From: Moniliophthora roreri
Taxonomy: Eukaryota; Basidiomycota; Agaricomycetes; Agaricales; Marasmiaceae
Assembly: GCA_001466705.2 (NCBI GenBank)
Contig: LATX02000211.1
Span: 1,550,001-1,614,000, forward strand
Direction of reading: 5' to 3'
DNA: 64,000 nucleotides
Under the pieces are notes generated by a model that saw only the letters and a program-made list of their open reading frames with translations, was not told the origin of the DNA and did no database searches. Made by a program: the position numbers and the translations under genes. Position 1 is the first letter of the stretch. Every line of letters starts with the position of its first letter. Positions 24,422-36,660 of the stretch are shown piece by piece.

Positions 24422-25374
24422 CAACGTAAGACTATTCATGACTCGTGAGTCGTTAGTCATGCTTCATGTTCCCGACAGTTCCCAGACGTGTTGCCAAGGC
24501 CTCCATATCCACAAGGCGAAGACACTGATACTTCAGCCAACTGTATGTTTTCCTGATTCTCTTCGGCTGCGAATACTTCTTACATCGCTATCAGAACTTA
24601 ACGAGACCGAGGATGAATCGATCCTTCAAACTTGGTCGACAGTGCATCGGTGGTTCGGTTCGGATTTGATGATAGCGAAAGTACGTTCCGTGCCTTTGCC
24701 GCCTTTTACGTACTGAATGGCTGAAAGGATTGCAGCTGTGCGTTTCGAACGATACGAAGTGTATCGTACGATGATCTGACCTGAGTATTAGGCTCTTCAC
24801 TTCAGGTTTATAGACTGTTGCTTCCGTTTTGGCATTTGTCTTGGAAGTTCAAGGGCTACCTTTTTCTGTTTTCTCCATCGCGATAACGGCTACACACATA
24901 AAGCAGAGTTATCTTTTGTATTACGCCGATTAATGCCTACTAGTATCTTTGGTGATAATCACCTATCTTCGAACAGGTCACAACACCCTTCGTTACATAG
25001 AATGAGTCAAACGGAATCATTATATTGAATTCGGAAAATGTAAGCGAACTGTATCTTCAAAGGATGTTACGTAAGCAGGGAGCGACCAGGAAAGGATCAG
25101 GGCTGGTGTCGTTGGTGGTCTTTCCAGACATCAGAAATTTTGAAGAGCAGAAAACAGCGCAGTGCATCTGGGAAAAGAGTCACAAGATGTCGATGGGGAG
25201 TATACAGTGGAACACATACCTTGAAGACTACGCCCGTAGTAAGGTTCCTGTTTGGGGTCTGAATCGCTGATAAGCTTCGCCTCGACTTCCATACAATTTT
25301 GAAGCAGACTAAGAATGGTCTCGGAAGGATTTGCGACATGAAGACAAGCGCAGAGTCATTTTTCCTTTTTCTGG
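24422..25374. other. Stretch with possible exon remnants
   Basis: Apart from the two possible exons mentioned for 24260-24421, nothing is supported. Confidence 0.3.
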
Positions 25375-25719
25375 CTAGTTGGGTCGAGCAGTAATTTCGG
25401 AGGATGAGGATTCTTCTGGTCTAGTATCCCCGCCTTGAGTCTCAATTTTACATCTATGTAGATGTTTCGACAAGTCTTTGAGTGTTTCGGAAGAGACCTT
25501 TGCGGAAGTGAGTACAACTGGACAAGACAAAGACACGTAGAAAAACGCATCTGATATCGTCTCCCCCATCCTTATAGCAAGAACCAGCCTCCAAAAAAAC
25601 CCCATACTCTCAAGCTCGTTCCAGACCCACTTCAAGAGTCCTCCGTGCGGAAGACTGCTGGTCACCCCATTCAGAAAAACGATCCCAGGGCCGATGACAA
25701 CTCCGTATATCGATGACAT
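25375..25719 (-). CDS. Small hypothetical membrane protein (114 aa)
   Basis: A single uninterrupted frame starting MSSIYGVVIGPGIVFL at 25719, in a good CAACATG context. There are two hydrophobic segments, about residues 4-20 and 41-70 (FFWRLVLAIRM through FFYVSLSCPVVL). The tail is hydrophilic with acidic and Ser-rich stretches, ending EITARPN. No family is recognised. A pyrimidine-rich tract ending in CAAG directly upstream could instead be an acceptor, making this the last exon of a longer, partly decayed gene extending to about 26100. Function unknown. Confidence 0.4.
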   Translation of the reverse strand: MSSIYGVVIGPGIVFLNGVTSSLPHGGLLKWVWNELESMGFFWRLVLAIRMGETISDAFFYVSLSCPVVLTSAKVSSETLKDLSKHLHRCKIETQGGDTRPEESSSSEITARPN

Positions 25720-27047
25720 GTTGAGAGTTTGGATGCTTCTTGCAACGATTGATATTGAAGAAAAAGAAAAAAAATGAATCCATGGTCAAGCCGTATGTCG
25801 AGGAATCGTCGAGGGACATTCCCTGCCTGAGACTGCTCGCCGAGTCATCACGGTTCGCGGGGCCTTTTGACTATAGAACTGCATCATCAGGAACCTGAAA
25901 AGTTTAAAGACAGGAAACTCACATTCTCTTTGACGACAATGAGGATGAACTGGGTCCCAAGACGCAGAGAAGGTGATCATGTAACGGATGGTGATGGTTG
26001 CCAGTGAAAACGAGTGAGCGGCTTATTTGTCCTTCATCCGTAACCACTCGGATTCCGTACTCAACGCCTACGCTAGCAACCGTCTGCTTTACTCGTAAGT
26101 CCTTCAACGACCTGTTCTATGCATGCATAAACATTTTTTATGGGTATCCCTGCTCCCTTAGGCCTAAAATACTCCAGACCTTCGACGCCAATCATCAAGG
26201 ACTGAAGATCAAGCGACCTGGGTTGCCCGAAATGTCATTTATGACTGTTTTCTGCCGCTTCACATTGTCAATCCCTAAAAGTGCTTTCACCTTCTGAACG
26301 CGAGGATCGCCTCTCGGAGGAGCGGATATATCTGATACATGACACAGGATAACCTATTAAACGTCGCTGGTGACAGTGCTGTTGCGATATCTTTTCAAAG
26401 GAAACAGAAAGACTGGAGAGGTCAAAATTTGGATGCGTTCAGGTTGTCCGTCTGACTATGAGTGAGTGTGCAAGCAAATTATCAATGCGACGTCCTAAGT
26501 GAAGGTTCGACAGATTGGTACTAGTTTTTAGCTTTCATTGCTTCACATATTGTCTTCTTGACGGAATGAATGGTGGACAAAACGTTCAATGACAGTGCTG
26601 TACTGCCTTCTGGACTCGCATCGTCTGTGGACCAGTACTAGCACTGTGGTGATACTGCAACTTTTCATATAGCGAGCGCCCCAATTGGTATAGTTGAATG
26701 CGGCCGTGGTTCGTACCATGTGTCCAAATAGATTTGGAGAATGAAATTAGAGAACGAAAATGCATCAATTGATTCTGGGTAAGTCGTGATGACCACCTCT
26801 TTGTTGGGGTCCGGCACCAATGCTACACAGAAGTCTTCAAAGAGTTTCTCTTAGATTGTGGGTGGCCGAACAATCCCTTTTCTCGTTTTTCAAGATCTCG
26901 ACAGGAGGTAGGAACACAAAATCTCTTAGTCTAGTAGACCTACAATGGATCTATTCACATCGGGGCCCTATAGATGGTACGGTTAGGTATAAGAGCTGGG
27001 CCGCAGCAGGTCACTTCGACACGTTTGTCTTCACCATCTGATTCGCG
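25720..27047. other. Intergenic or decayed stretch
   Basis: Frames at 25786-26107 on the minus strand could be upstream exons of the small membrane ORF, but I could not join them in frame. Nothing else is supported between 26300 and 27047. Confidence 0.3.
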
Positions 27048-28178
27048 ATGTCCCAGTACTTCATTCCCAACAGGCTTCGAAGCTGGCCCTGGCCCCAAAC
27101 CATCAAAATGGTTCAAGCGCTTCAATGCGTTCAATCCGAAGGCATAGATGACCTTTGATTGTTGCGACTTCAGTAAGTCGGGCTCGAAGCTCTAAGATGA
27201 GCACAGACTCATTGTTCTTATTCTCTCAGACTTCTTAGCTTCTCTCGTATTCGCCATACTGAATAAAGGCATAGACTTCCTAAGTTTGATGTTGCTTACT
27301 ACTGACTAGCCCGACGGTCAAAAAGCTCGTGTACATGCAGATATCGTCATGGATGCCATTCGGAACCTTCACAAGCCCAGGCCATCAGGCGAGTGGGTAG
27401 TTAGACAGTAAGTTTACCCTTGGATTTTGCCAACACATGACTCTCACCGAAGCTGCCTAGATTTTGGGCAGACGCAAAACGAACAGCTACACTACCAGCT
27501 CAGCGTCGCTTTATTGATACTTCTCAACTCCATGCCGATTCCGTAGTCGAACAGGCGCTCGACCATGAAGATCACCACATTGATAGCGTCAAGACCTACT
27601 TCCACGTTCGGAGGGATACTATTGGAGCTAAGCCTTCATTTGCCATTAACGAGATTCATATGAACCTTTCCGACAAAGGGATGGAGCATCCTATTATCAA
27701 AACGCTCACCTGGACTGCTTTATCGACATGTTGATCATCAGCCTTTTCTCCTCTTTTGTTCTTAGCCGAGCCGTTCTAATTTCTTGGCGACGACTGGCAC
27801 AACCTCGTGACAGTCGTATGAACGAGCAGCAGATCGACATCCACGCTGCCTTATTATGGGTAACTTAGCTAAGTTACATAACTCGCCGAGGAGTTCCTAA
27901 TATACGCGAAGCCGCAGACCTCCAGTGACGGCCCAATTGGCTTCGTACGCTGATGAACTAGGGAATTGAGTTCGTGCTAATGATTCCTGGAGCTTCGAGG
28001 TGAGCAGAGATTTCAATCAGATTGACGCCGTTTCTGATGACACTCTCAGCTTCTACAGGGTGAATGTCATTTTGGGAAACAGGGTCTGAAGATTATGGAA
28101 AGTCGCGTTACGGAGCTAATGCCCAAAACGGGGAAAGCCGCTGGAGAAATGAAAGGACTCGTCCCCGCGGCAAATTGA
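27048..28178 (+). pseudogene. Sesquiterpene synthase pseudogene (class I terpene cyclase)
   Basis: Pieces match basidiomycete sesquiterpene synthases in the right order across five or six exons: FIPNRLRSWPWP, then KWFKRFNAFNPKA and CDFS before a GTAAGT donor, [23 protein letters not shown] and [45 protein letters not shown], then WTAL, and ANDSWSFE before GTGAGC, FGKQGLKIMESRV. The gene is dead. Frameshifts break exon 1, and the exon that should hold the Mg2+-binding D(D/E)xxD motif is missing. The sequence where the NDxxSxxxE motif belongs is scrambled. Stops occur, including a TGA where Trp is expected in GNWVRAND. The RY pair before FGK is also lost. In a working gene the enzyme would cyclise farnesyl diphosphate. 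Confidence 0.85.
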
Positions 28179-28223
28179 AGCCCAGATAGTTTTCATTCGA
28201 CCAATCCTGCGCGCCCGGTGTTA

Positions 28224-28465
28224 ACTACTGTACCTTTACGAGCACTTCGAACGTCACGGGTCACGGAAGATCTATTTTGCACGAAAAGTCACGACGGTCA
28301 CTGGTCATAACGAGAGATCCGACCCAGAAGTGGCCCAAAACGGGCATTTTTGTGCGAAATTTTTCGCAAAGTCACGGGCGGGGCAACATACGGTCGAAAA
28401 TAAATTTTCGTTTTTTCGGTCACAGGTCACCCCCTCGTTCGAAGTGCTCGTAAAGGTACAGTAGT
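28224..28465. mobile_element. 242-bp MITE with 30-bp perfect terminal inverted repeats, TTA target duplication
   Basis: The first 30 bases (28224-28253, starting ACTACTGTACCTTTAC) are the exact reverse complement of the last 30 (28436-28465). The element is flanked on both sides by TTA (28221-28223 and 28466-28468). A 3-bp TTA duplication with short perfect repeats fits PIF/Harbinger-type MITEs. The interior has no coding capacity and repeats GGTCAC/GTCACGG motifs. It sits just 3' of the terpene synthase pseudogene. Confidence 0.88.
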
Positions 28466-28625
28466 TTAATTGTTCTACTAATATTAATCCAATTTATATG
28501 TTACGGGAGGCTGCATCTCACCCAGCACCCCGACCGATGCTCAACACTTGGAAGACAGTGCTGAAGCTGTGCTGGGTGTGATGAGGCATGATGATATTTT
28601 CAGTCTATCAAGGATTATACCGCTA

Positions 28626-30179
28626 CTACTTCCCAGCGACCACTCCTTCCTCGATTTCCGATGGTACTGTGCTAAAGGGTTGAAGCGAGTAGGCCTGGTG
28701 ACTTGAAGTGGACTCTCCTCCGCGTGTTGTCCGACTCGTAAAGCGAAGATCCGAGACCATTGGCTGGAAGGTTTCGACGTTTTTTCCGAGTTTTGCTCGT
28801 ACGAGAATTAACGTCGGAGCAATTCCCTGTGAGGCGTATGAGCATAACGGCGCTTCTGAATCAATTTGACTTACGGCGCTTAGAGCAGCGAGCGGGTAAA
28901 AGTCAAAACGGAAGCGTTCCGAAGGTGGAACATTTACCGCTATCGTTGCTCCAATTACGAAGATGGGATAAATTATCCCCGACTCTAATCTACCGAAAAA
29001 AAGATAAGCATGATCGTTTGACGATCGTCAACCGACAATCTAGCCTCACATAATTCTGGAGATAGAGTTTATGAGTTTGTCACTACTATGAACACCCCGA
29101 GCACGAACTTGACGATGAATCCACCAGATACGTCCAGCTGTAAGCTGATGAGTAGTTATCAGTTAACTGTGGCAACACGGGGACGCACCAGTAAGAAGTG
29201 TGATCATAGAGTTCACGATAACGTTGACGATGCCGTAGACAAAGGAGATTCTTCTAGCGACAAGATACAAGGCCCACTTCCACTCTAGAGTCGTGTTACT
29301 GGTACCGATGGCATTTATGATACAGCCAGCGAGTCCGAGAGCTTGAATATGCATTTAATCAATCACTTGTGAGATGCGAACGCAAGTATTCGCATACCGT
29401 TCAGCGCAGTTGATGCTGCTGCCAGAGGCAAGCCCACTCGTTTCCTGGAACCCCATATTACGTAGCAGCGATGAATCTGTGGGGCATGGAGGATTTAGGA
29501 AAAGGTGTGGTGCACGCCAAGAGACACGGACAAGCATAGTATCTGCGGTTAAGCTGTAGTGTCACTGACTCAGTGATATTCTTTGTGTACTGATGACTCG
29601 GAGGGGACATACTTCATAAAGACTGTGATTAGTTGATGAATCGTGCTGGAAGGCGCCAGGTAAGTCAAATGAAGAAAAAACAAGAAGCCTAATTTCTCAC
29701 AATACAAGCGTTTTCCCAAGATCGTTTGACAAGTACTTGTCGAGTCGGTCGTAATCTCCAGTCTTGATCGCAGTGAAGTAAATGACAGAACGAGTGCCTT
29801 GATCAATAGTATAGCCTGCGACGAAAAGGGTTGATAGTACAAAAAGGATTATCGTCAGAGAAAGGTAGAGGCTGTAGTTCGGTCTGTCGTCCTCTGACTG
29901 GCGGTTGTGCATTATACGAATACAAGTTCCGAAGAGCAAGACATAGAAGCCTGTAAAAGGGTACTGTGACTGTTTATTGTCTGTTCCGTAGCAACTCGGA
30001 CTATAGACGCACCATAAGCGAAATACATGACCTGCATGAATCACTATCTTGGTCAGCCAAGTACGGAAACTCAGAAGATAGCACCGGCATACCGCTACGC
30101 TAGAGATCGAGTCCAAAATGACCCGCCTCACGGAAAGAAAATCAGCGTAAGCTTCGGCCGCAGAGGTTGCGGACGACAT
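28626..30179 (-). CDS. 7TM-6: seven-transmembrane orphan receptor-like protein, 10 exons
   Basis: It starts at 30179 (MSSATSAAEAYADFLSVRRV). Then VMYFAYG, GFYVLLFGTCIRIM to GKTLV with a GTGAGA donor, IHQLITVFM, LTADTML, IHRCYVIWGSRKRVG, ALGLAGCIINAIG to LLTG, AGRIWWIHRQVRARG, LESGIIYPIFVIGA, and the last exon GIAPTLILVRAKLGKN to VVAGK with the stop at 28626-28628. All nine junctions keep frame. It is intact by inspection. As in the sisters, the loop after the third membrane segment is strongly basic. Function unknown. Confidence 0.85.
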
Positions 30180-31603
30180 GGTGCTGGAGCGACAAGAGAA
30201 TAGTAGAGATACCCAGCTACTTATAGCCTATTCCGGGAGCAATAAAGATGTGAACAAGCCTGCAAGTCGTACTCGAGTCAGCACTCTTATCGTTGATACG
30301 ATTCTGCGTTTAGATCGATATGACGACCATCAGAATTAAAGCTGGCTATGTCAGGCCGTGTAAGCACGTAACGTGAGGAAAATTTCAAGGTAACCGGGGA
30401 CTTGCGTTGAGGCAACAGGCTGTGTAGCACTGGGAGAGTATGGTGCATGGGACTGTTATGATTTGCAAAAAGGATAACTCATGCCAAAGTCTACTCGCTA
30501 TAAGGAGTAAGCATTAGGTGCGATGAGCGCAGTTTTGGATTGACACATACGTACGCTATTCCCGAAATACCAAGACATCACCGGAAACACCGAGCGAGTA
30601 GCGCTAAGAAGCCTCTATATTCCAATCGAAGTGAAGGGAAAGCGTGCTCTCTAACAGTATAACGATTATGGTTAAGAGCAGCGAGCCAACAACGTAGAGC
30701 TGAAATAGCTTTAGGGAGCGCAAGAGTAGTCATCACTATATTCCGGTTAATGAAAGTGGCATTGGTTAGTAGAATATACATTATTACATCGATAAAGGAA
30801 CCGTACAAACCACTGATCAGTCATATTCAGCTCGATTATGTTTTTCGGTACAGCTTCCAGGTCACCGAACCTGAGCACCGTTTCATGTTCATCAGTCTTC
30901 GTGGGCCAGTGTTCCTGAGCTAAACTGTCCTTAGCTGTGACTCGATTTGGTATGCATATGGTGGAATTGGGTACATTGAGCAAGTGTCGGTTTTTGAGAA
31001 AGCACGGTATATTCTGTATTTCGGAGTAGATTACATCCCATGGCTCCAAACGTCAGGTGTTTGAATGAATGTCCGTGTCTGACTACCTGGGTTGAGGAGT
31101 AAGCAAAAAGTGAATGCGAGTCACTACTGGCATCTAATATACCTCTCCGTGATTCCTGCTAACTCTCCTTTACCGGTATGCTGCCTGCCTTTTGTTTCGC
31201 GCAAAACCTCGCATTAACTTGATACTGTGGGCCTGAGATGTAATTACGCCAATAACAAAGAGAACACAAATCAAACACTGCATCTAATATCTAGCAACGT
31301 ACCTTGACCGATGCCAAGGCCGCCAAATTCCCAGACTTCGTCTTATCCTTTCATGGCTTTGAAAGATGACTGCCTTCGTTTCCTGATACAGCTTCCGGTT
31401 CATCATCTATGTGGGCTGAGTCAATAGCGGGTAACGTCGGATAGCACAAGTCAGAAGAGAATTCCGCCTGCCTTTATGGGAGAAGATGGCCTTAAGATAC
31501 GTAGTTTTCGCAACTTTCGACGTTCTCTGAATGACTCGTTGATTCGAGTGGAACGGGTGGTGCCTTCCTGGTCGTCGGGTGCTGCAGCGAGGTTTTGGAC
31601 ATC
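30180..31603. other. Intergenic stretch
   Basis: A 100-residue minus-strand frame at 30747-31049 (MEPWDVIYSEIQNIP start) shows no domain I recognise and no clear partner exon. Otherwise nothing is supported. Confidence 0.3.
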
Positions 31604-32640
31604 CTAGGGAATCTTGAGAGCGAAGATGTTCAATTTATATGCTGGACCATGGTGTAAGGCTAGTTGAAATGAAGAAAAGCTACAACGAACGCACCATGTA
31701 GTAATATACTTGGCACAACTCCGAAGTACTAGTGGAGCTGGGATGCTTGCTTCGGACTTCCAGCGAGTAGCGAAGGGGCGGAGGAATCGTCTTAGCATGA
31801 AACCGACTGCTTCCGGCCCAATCGATTGCGGTATTGCACATGGTACCAAGCGGGAGAGCATAGAAGAGCCGGAAATAATCGGGGAAGTTGGTCCTTGTAG
31901 AGCTGAAGATCCAGAATGAGATGCTATCGGTAAGATAGATGTAATGGTATACCTCGACCGCTGCCAACACCCACCCCAGGCACCCCGTCATCATCTGATC
32001 TTCCCCAAATCTGAGTCCTAATCCCTCCTGGAGGTCGTCCCAGCACTGTCCTTTGTCATTCTTACGATACCATCGTAGGTCGTCGGATAAGATGTGTGTC
32101 GCAGCTGGCAGCCGTACAGCGTGTTGCCGAAGAACCTTGAAAAATCTTCGTTGCGCAGCTGGGGTGAGCATTCAGACTTTTCTGCAACAGTTTTGAGCAG
32201 AATTCGTAAAGATATGGGAATTGATGTCACTTACAGCTTCCCTGCCAGCGGGGTTGATTCTGGTGTTTGAGGGCGGAGGAAAAGGGTGCGAATTTGGTGA
32301 GTCAGGTGACGGCGAGGGAAAAGATGTGTAAGCATGAGCGCTTGTCTGCGCTCCAGGCCCCACATCCTTTTGCATCTCGCTCGAAAGATTACCAAAAGGG
32401 CTTCAGACGGACTACTTACCACTTCTCCGGTATAATTCTTCACTAGATCTCTTTTAGGATGCTGATTGTACAATTTTCCCAGTGACGCGAACTGCAATCG
32501 ACGCTCGCTCAGACTCATGCTGCCTGAAAAGTCTCGATCATTCTGAATATTAACAGGGGCTTGAGTTTGCGATAAACCGTCTCTTGGGGACTGCAGAATG
32601 GATGTTGGGGCAATGGCGATGCCACAAAAACTCAATGCGA
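31604..32640 (-). other. Possible multi-exon gene of unknown family, probably decayed
   Basis: Several minus-strand pieces have splice-like borders. One runs from about 32635 to 32424 (SLSERRLQFASLGKLYNQ, ending before GTAAGTAGT), one ends at about 32237 before GTAAGTGAC, and one lies around 31990-32160. The third changes frame within itself, and no choice of introns gave me a continuous protein. No domain is recognised. It is recorded as a possible pseudogene, not a called gene. Confidence 0.3.
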
Positions 32641-33283
32641 CCTGCGTAGTCGGTATAATTCAGAACTCACATTGGACCGATAACAGCAGTCCTTTGGACA
32701 CTGTTCTGAATCGACGCACATGGCATTGGGTATCACTACGGCTGTGAGGTTCAGCCCATCGCTGTAAACCCTCTCCTTTTCTTATATCCAAGTCTTCAGC
32801 TCTCCTCGATTACCACGGCTCCTTGACGGCTCCTACAGAATCCCGCACCTGAAAGACTTCCCGAATGGCATAATCCCAATCCAAACCAATGAAGATCACC
32901 ACATCAAGGGCTACAACAATCCATGTCAACCCGCCACTACATCATTTTGCGTAGTGTGCACCATTAATCCTCGAAGATTATCCGGAAGTTAGGTAGATAC
33001 TAGAATGCCTCGTTGGCTTCTCAATTATTCATATTTCGTGCAGAAAGCTCCTGTTTCCTGTTCAGTTGCAGCTGGAGAATCCAGTTAGTATCTGTAATAC
33101 CAGTGCTATCTCGAAAAATGATGACTCAGTTCCATTCAACGAGCTCGTCATCTCTCAAAATGGTCATTCTCCCCAGGGCATTGTACACAACAAGGACCTT
33201 ATGAGTACAAAAACGAAAGTGGTTGATCCAGGTATGCAAACTGGAAAAAAGTCCGCAGTGACTATATCTCAATCATTCGCTTC
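32641..33283. other. Intergenic stretch 3' of 7TM-7
   Basis: A plus-strand frame at 33066-33347 overlaps the end of 7TM-7 in antisense and has no recognisable feature. No gene is called. Confidence 0.3.
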
Positions 33284-34826
33284 TCATTGCCACTTTCCAG
33301 AGGCAGCAACTTCAGACTCCCAATCAAGTGAATCCCGGTTTGTGTGATGGAAGTCCTTTCCAGGACGTGCTGGTCTACTGGCAAACTGGATTTCGGAGGC
33401 CTGCTCCTGCAAGCTTTCGACGCTCTGTCCAAGTTTGGCACGCACGATGATCAACGTTGGAGCGATGCCCTGTGGATTGACGTCAGTGAAAATAGATTGA
33501 GGAAAGGTATGATACCGTACAGCGGCCATAACAGAGACGGCAGAAAAATCATATGGTGTTTTAGGTGATACATTCACTAGGACAAGACTTGCTACTTGAA
33601 CTGCTGGATATATTATCCCAGACTCCAGGCTAGAAGGGAAGACAATATCAGATACAAATTATTACAGGACTCCCGCTCAAATATACTAAAGCTGACTCAC
33701 ATAATTCTGGAGATGGTACGAATTGCGAAGCCACTACAATGAACAGCATGAGCCTCGACTTGTCGATGAATCCACCAAATACGGCCAGCTATACAGGTTG
33801 CTAAGATGTTGAAGCTGAAGCAGGAAATAACAAGGACAGACCGGTAAGAAGAGTGAGCACAGAGTTGAAGATCGTGCTACCAATGATGTATGCGATAATT
33901 AATATACCTCCGACACCGAACAGTGCCCAATTGGAGTCATCACTTGTTTTTGTGACACCAATCGTCAGTATTATGACGGCGATGAGTCCAAGAGCTTGGA
34001 CATGTTGGCTGTCAGTAGGGCAAGCAACAGCATGATACACTCACTATTTATGAGAACGGATGCTACAATCAAAGGAACTCCAATTCTCTTCCGGAATCCC
34101 CAAATCACATAGCAGCGATGAACCTGAAAAAAACCATTTGATGTTCAGCAGAACGACTTTGACGCAAGCGATGTAACTCGTACAAGCATGTAATCCGCGG
34201 TTGTGCTAGAGTATTGAGCTTGAGTTTTCCTGGGATGAGGGTAGATGAAAGGGAAATACCTCAAAAGAACGAGAATTAGATGTTGACCTGCACTAATAAA
34301 CGCCAATAGCTCAAACAGATAGATATGTAACAGAAAAATCCACCCTACACAAGGATTGTCTTTCCAGTATTGCCCGTTAAGTAATTGTCAAGCGACTCGT
34401 AATCCCCGGTGATGACTCCAGTAAATATTGAAACAGAGTCAAGCACCATAGCAGCAGTATATATCCCAATCCACATTGTTGATAGGGTGAAGAGAATCAC
34501 CGTCAGCAACAGATAGAAACGGTGGTTCAGTTCTTCACCGTCACGCTCAGTCGCTTGACGGCGGCGCATCATGTAGATACATGTCCCAAAGAGCAGGGCA
34601 TAGAATCCTAGACGAGAAGTTGCATTCAGACTTTGACCATAGAATGTTGTGCTGACCCACCATAGACAAAATATGCGACCTGGTGAACCAGGGATATGAC
34701 TCAGCTTAAGGCTGAAAGTCCAAAAAGAAAGCATGGCAGGCGTACCGACAATGTGGTTATTGGCAATACAACGACTTGACCGATCGTAACGAAGTCGACA
34801 AGGTCTTCAGGGATCGTCGACGACAT
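33284..34826 (-). CDS. 7TM-7: seven-transmembrane orphan receptor-like protein, 10 exons
   Basis: It starts at 34826 (MSSTIPEDLVDFVTIGQVV). Then VAYFVYG (Met of the usual VMYF replaced by Ala), GFYALLFGTCIYMM to GKTIL, AGQHLILVLL, TTADYML, VHRCYVIWGFRKRIG, ALGLIAVIILTIG to LLTG, AGRIWWIHRQVEAHA, LESGIIYPAVQVAS, and the last exon GIAPTLIIVRAKLGQS to GKWQ, stop at 33284. In-frame junctions throughout. It is slightly more divergent than the others around exon 7. Intact by inspection; function unknown. Confidence 0.83.
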
Positions 34827-36660
34827 TGCTGGAACGAGGAGGATGATGGAGATGGGATGATCTTAATCCTGCTTATAACAGCTCCGAGCGCTAATCTGTA
34901 GGTACAAGGTGAGATTGAACCTGAACAAGAGGACACGCACGGACCAGATATAGCGCATGTAATTTTAGTCGTGCAGGAGAGGACCATAGTTGCTCAGCAC
35001 CTTCATGTTTAACAAATGATGATATTAATAGTTTACATTCATACCTCATTCAAAGAAATTTGTCTGACTGATCGGTCAACGGGCACAAACAGAGACTGTC
35101 CAGACGCCCTACTCAACCGTTGCACCCTTCTGTGACTTGAAATGGCATTTTCACTGGGGCACTGCCTGTCTGGCCCAAATATCAGGAACGAGATGATCAG
35201 CGTCAATATCAATCCGCGCGCGTTGGTAAACTTACCTCGGTATCAGAGAAAATTGATTTGTGGATGAAAAAAGAAAGAGGTACAGGGGAAACACATTGCT
35301 ATTGGTGGTATATGTGCCAAATGAAGGACCATCAGACGAAGGCCCCAGTGGCAGATGACATGCCGTTTGACGAACAATAGCTCCCAAGTGAGTTTCGGAA
35401 GTAGTTTAGGTCAAACCGTCGAAAACAGAGCACCGAAAAGAGTGCTATATAATGATGAAGCTGTGAAAAATGTACTCAGTACTTGAGGTGGAGCCAAAAT
35501 ATTTATCACGAACAAGATTTGTCGATGGTAGATCAGAGCGCAATATACGGCATGTATCAGACACAAAAGATGTGTTTCTGATTCTACTGAGATAGTGCCA
35601 CTTTGTACGGCCTAGAATAAATTATTATAGCAAGCGGTGCGAAAATTGGCGGTTCTGAATGCGTACCTACTTCTCCATCTGAATGGTTGGTTCACCATGG
35701 AGCGAAGCCCATAATGAAGCTCTTCCGTTACTATTCCAGTGTCATCAAGAGTGACAGGGTCAGACAAAGATGCACAGGTCGTACCAATTGCCGCCCAAAT
35801 CCCGGTGTCTCTTGCAAAGTGTTTTTCCACGCCTTCGATCAAAGCCGGATTTTTGAATTGAGGAAAAGACAGCGTACGAGGAACGACGTCAACAATCCTC
35901 AAATTATATCTCAATCGAGCTTGTAGAGTTCGTGATGGCTGTTGACAAAGACGTAACTCCCTGCATCAATCGGGTCTATCTCGGCGTCCCTTTTTCCCAC
36001 CATCACTTTTCCGGCTGTCACGTTTTGACGCTTAAACCGAGACTCAAAACATCTAACATCTCTAAAAACGTCCAACGGAGTTAGGAAAAGACCCACTTAT
36101 GAAGGATTCATGCCTCGGATAGGTGAAAAATACTTCTTCTTTGTCTTCCCTAACCCTGTGCGCCTCATTTGAATTCTCTTAGTGGCACGCCATGGCTCTG
36201 AAATCATGATAAGCGGAGGTGAATAACGACGTGCGATCTCGACTCAGTCGCTGAAGTACTGACGCTAATTCGTAATTTTCTATGCTTGTTAGGGCCGCCG
36301 ATCTGGATCGTTTCTACCCCCCAAGTGTCCTAGAGCAGGTTCTCTGAGCGTTCAAATTTGAAGTGTGGGATTTATTACATCCCGAGAATCATCATTTTAT
36401 GCCAAATGCCATATACGGGATTATTGCTTCAGATACAAGATAGTCTTGCCACTCGCTCGGACTCCGGAACAGGACGCCTCCATCAGCATGCGGCCTTTTC
36501 GGAATGGATGGTGTTGGCTTCTCGAGTGCCAATTGAATAGTATCCCAACTTGTGGGCCACGGAACACTTAGCAGGTACCTACCGTGCAGCAAGAGCGGCG
36601 ACATGGCGGCATTGGAGCGCTCTGACAGCTTTCCCTTCGATCTTACCGGCTAAGGATGTT
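34827..36660. other. Intergenic stretch with weak minus-strand coding signal
   Basis: Two adjoining minus-strand frames, 35911-36096 (ending NSHHELYKLD) and 35612-35914 (LRIVDVVPRTLSFPQFK onward), can be read as one protein across a short frame change near 35911. They look more protein-like than random sequence, but I do not recognise the family and no start or splice set is convincing. Nothing else is supported. Confidence 0.3.

Noticed and set aside
25375..25719. STE3-type pheromone receptor C terminus
   Set aside because: The frame has only two hydrophobic segments and none of the receptor family's conserved positions that I could place.
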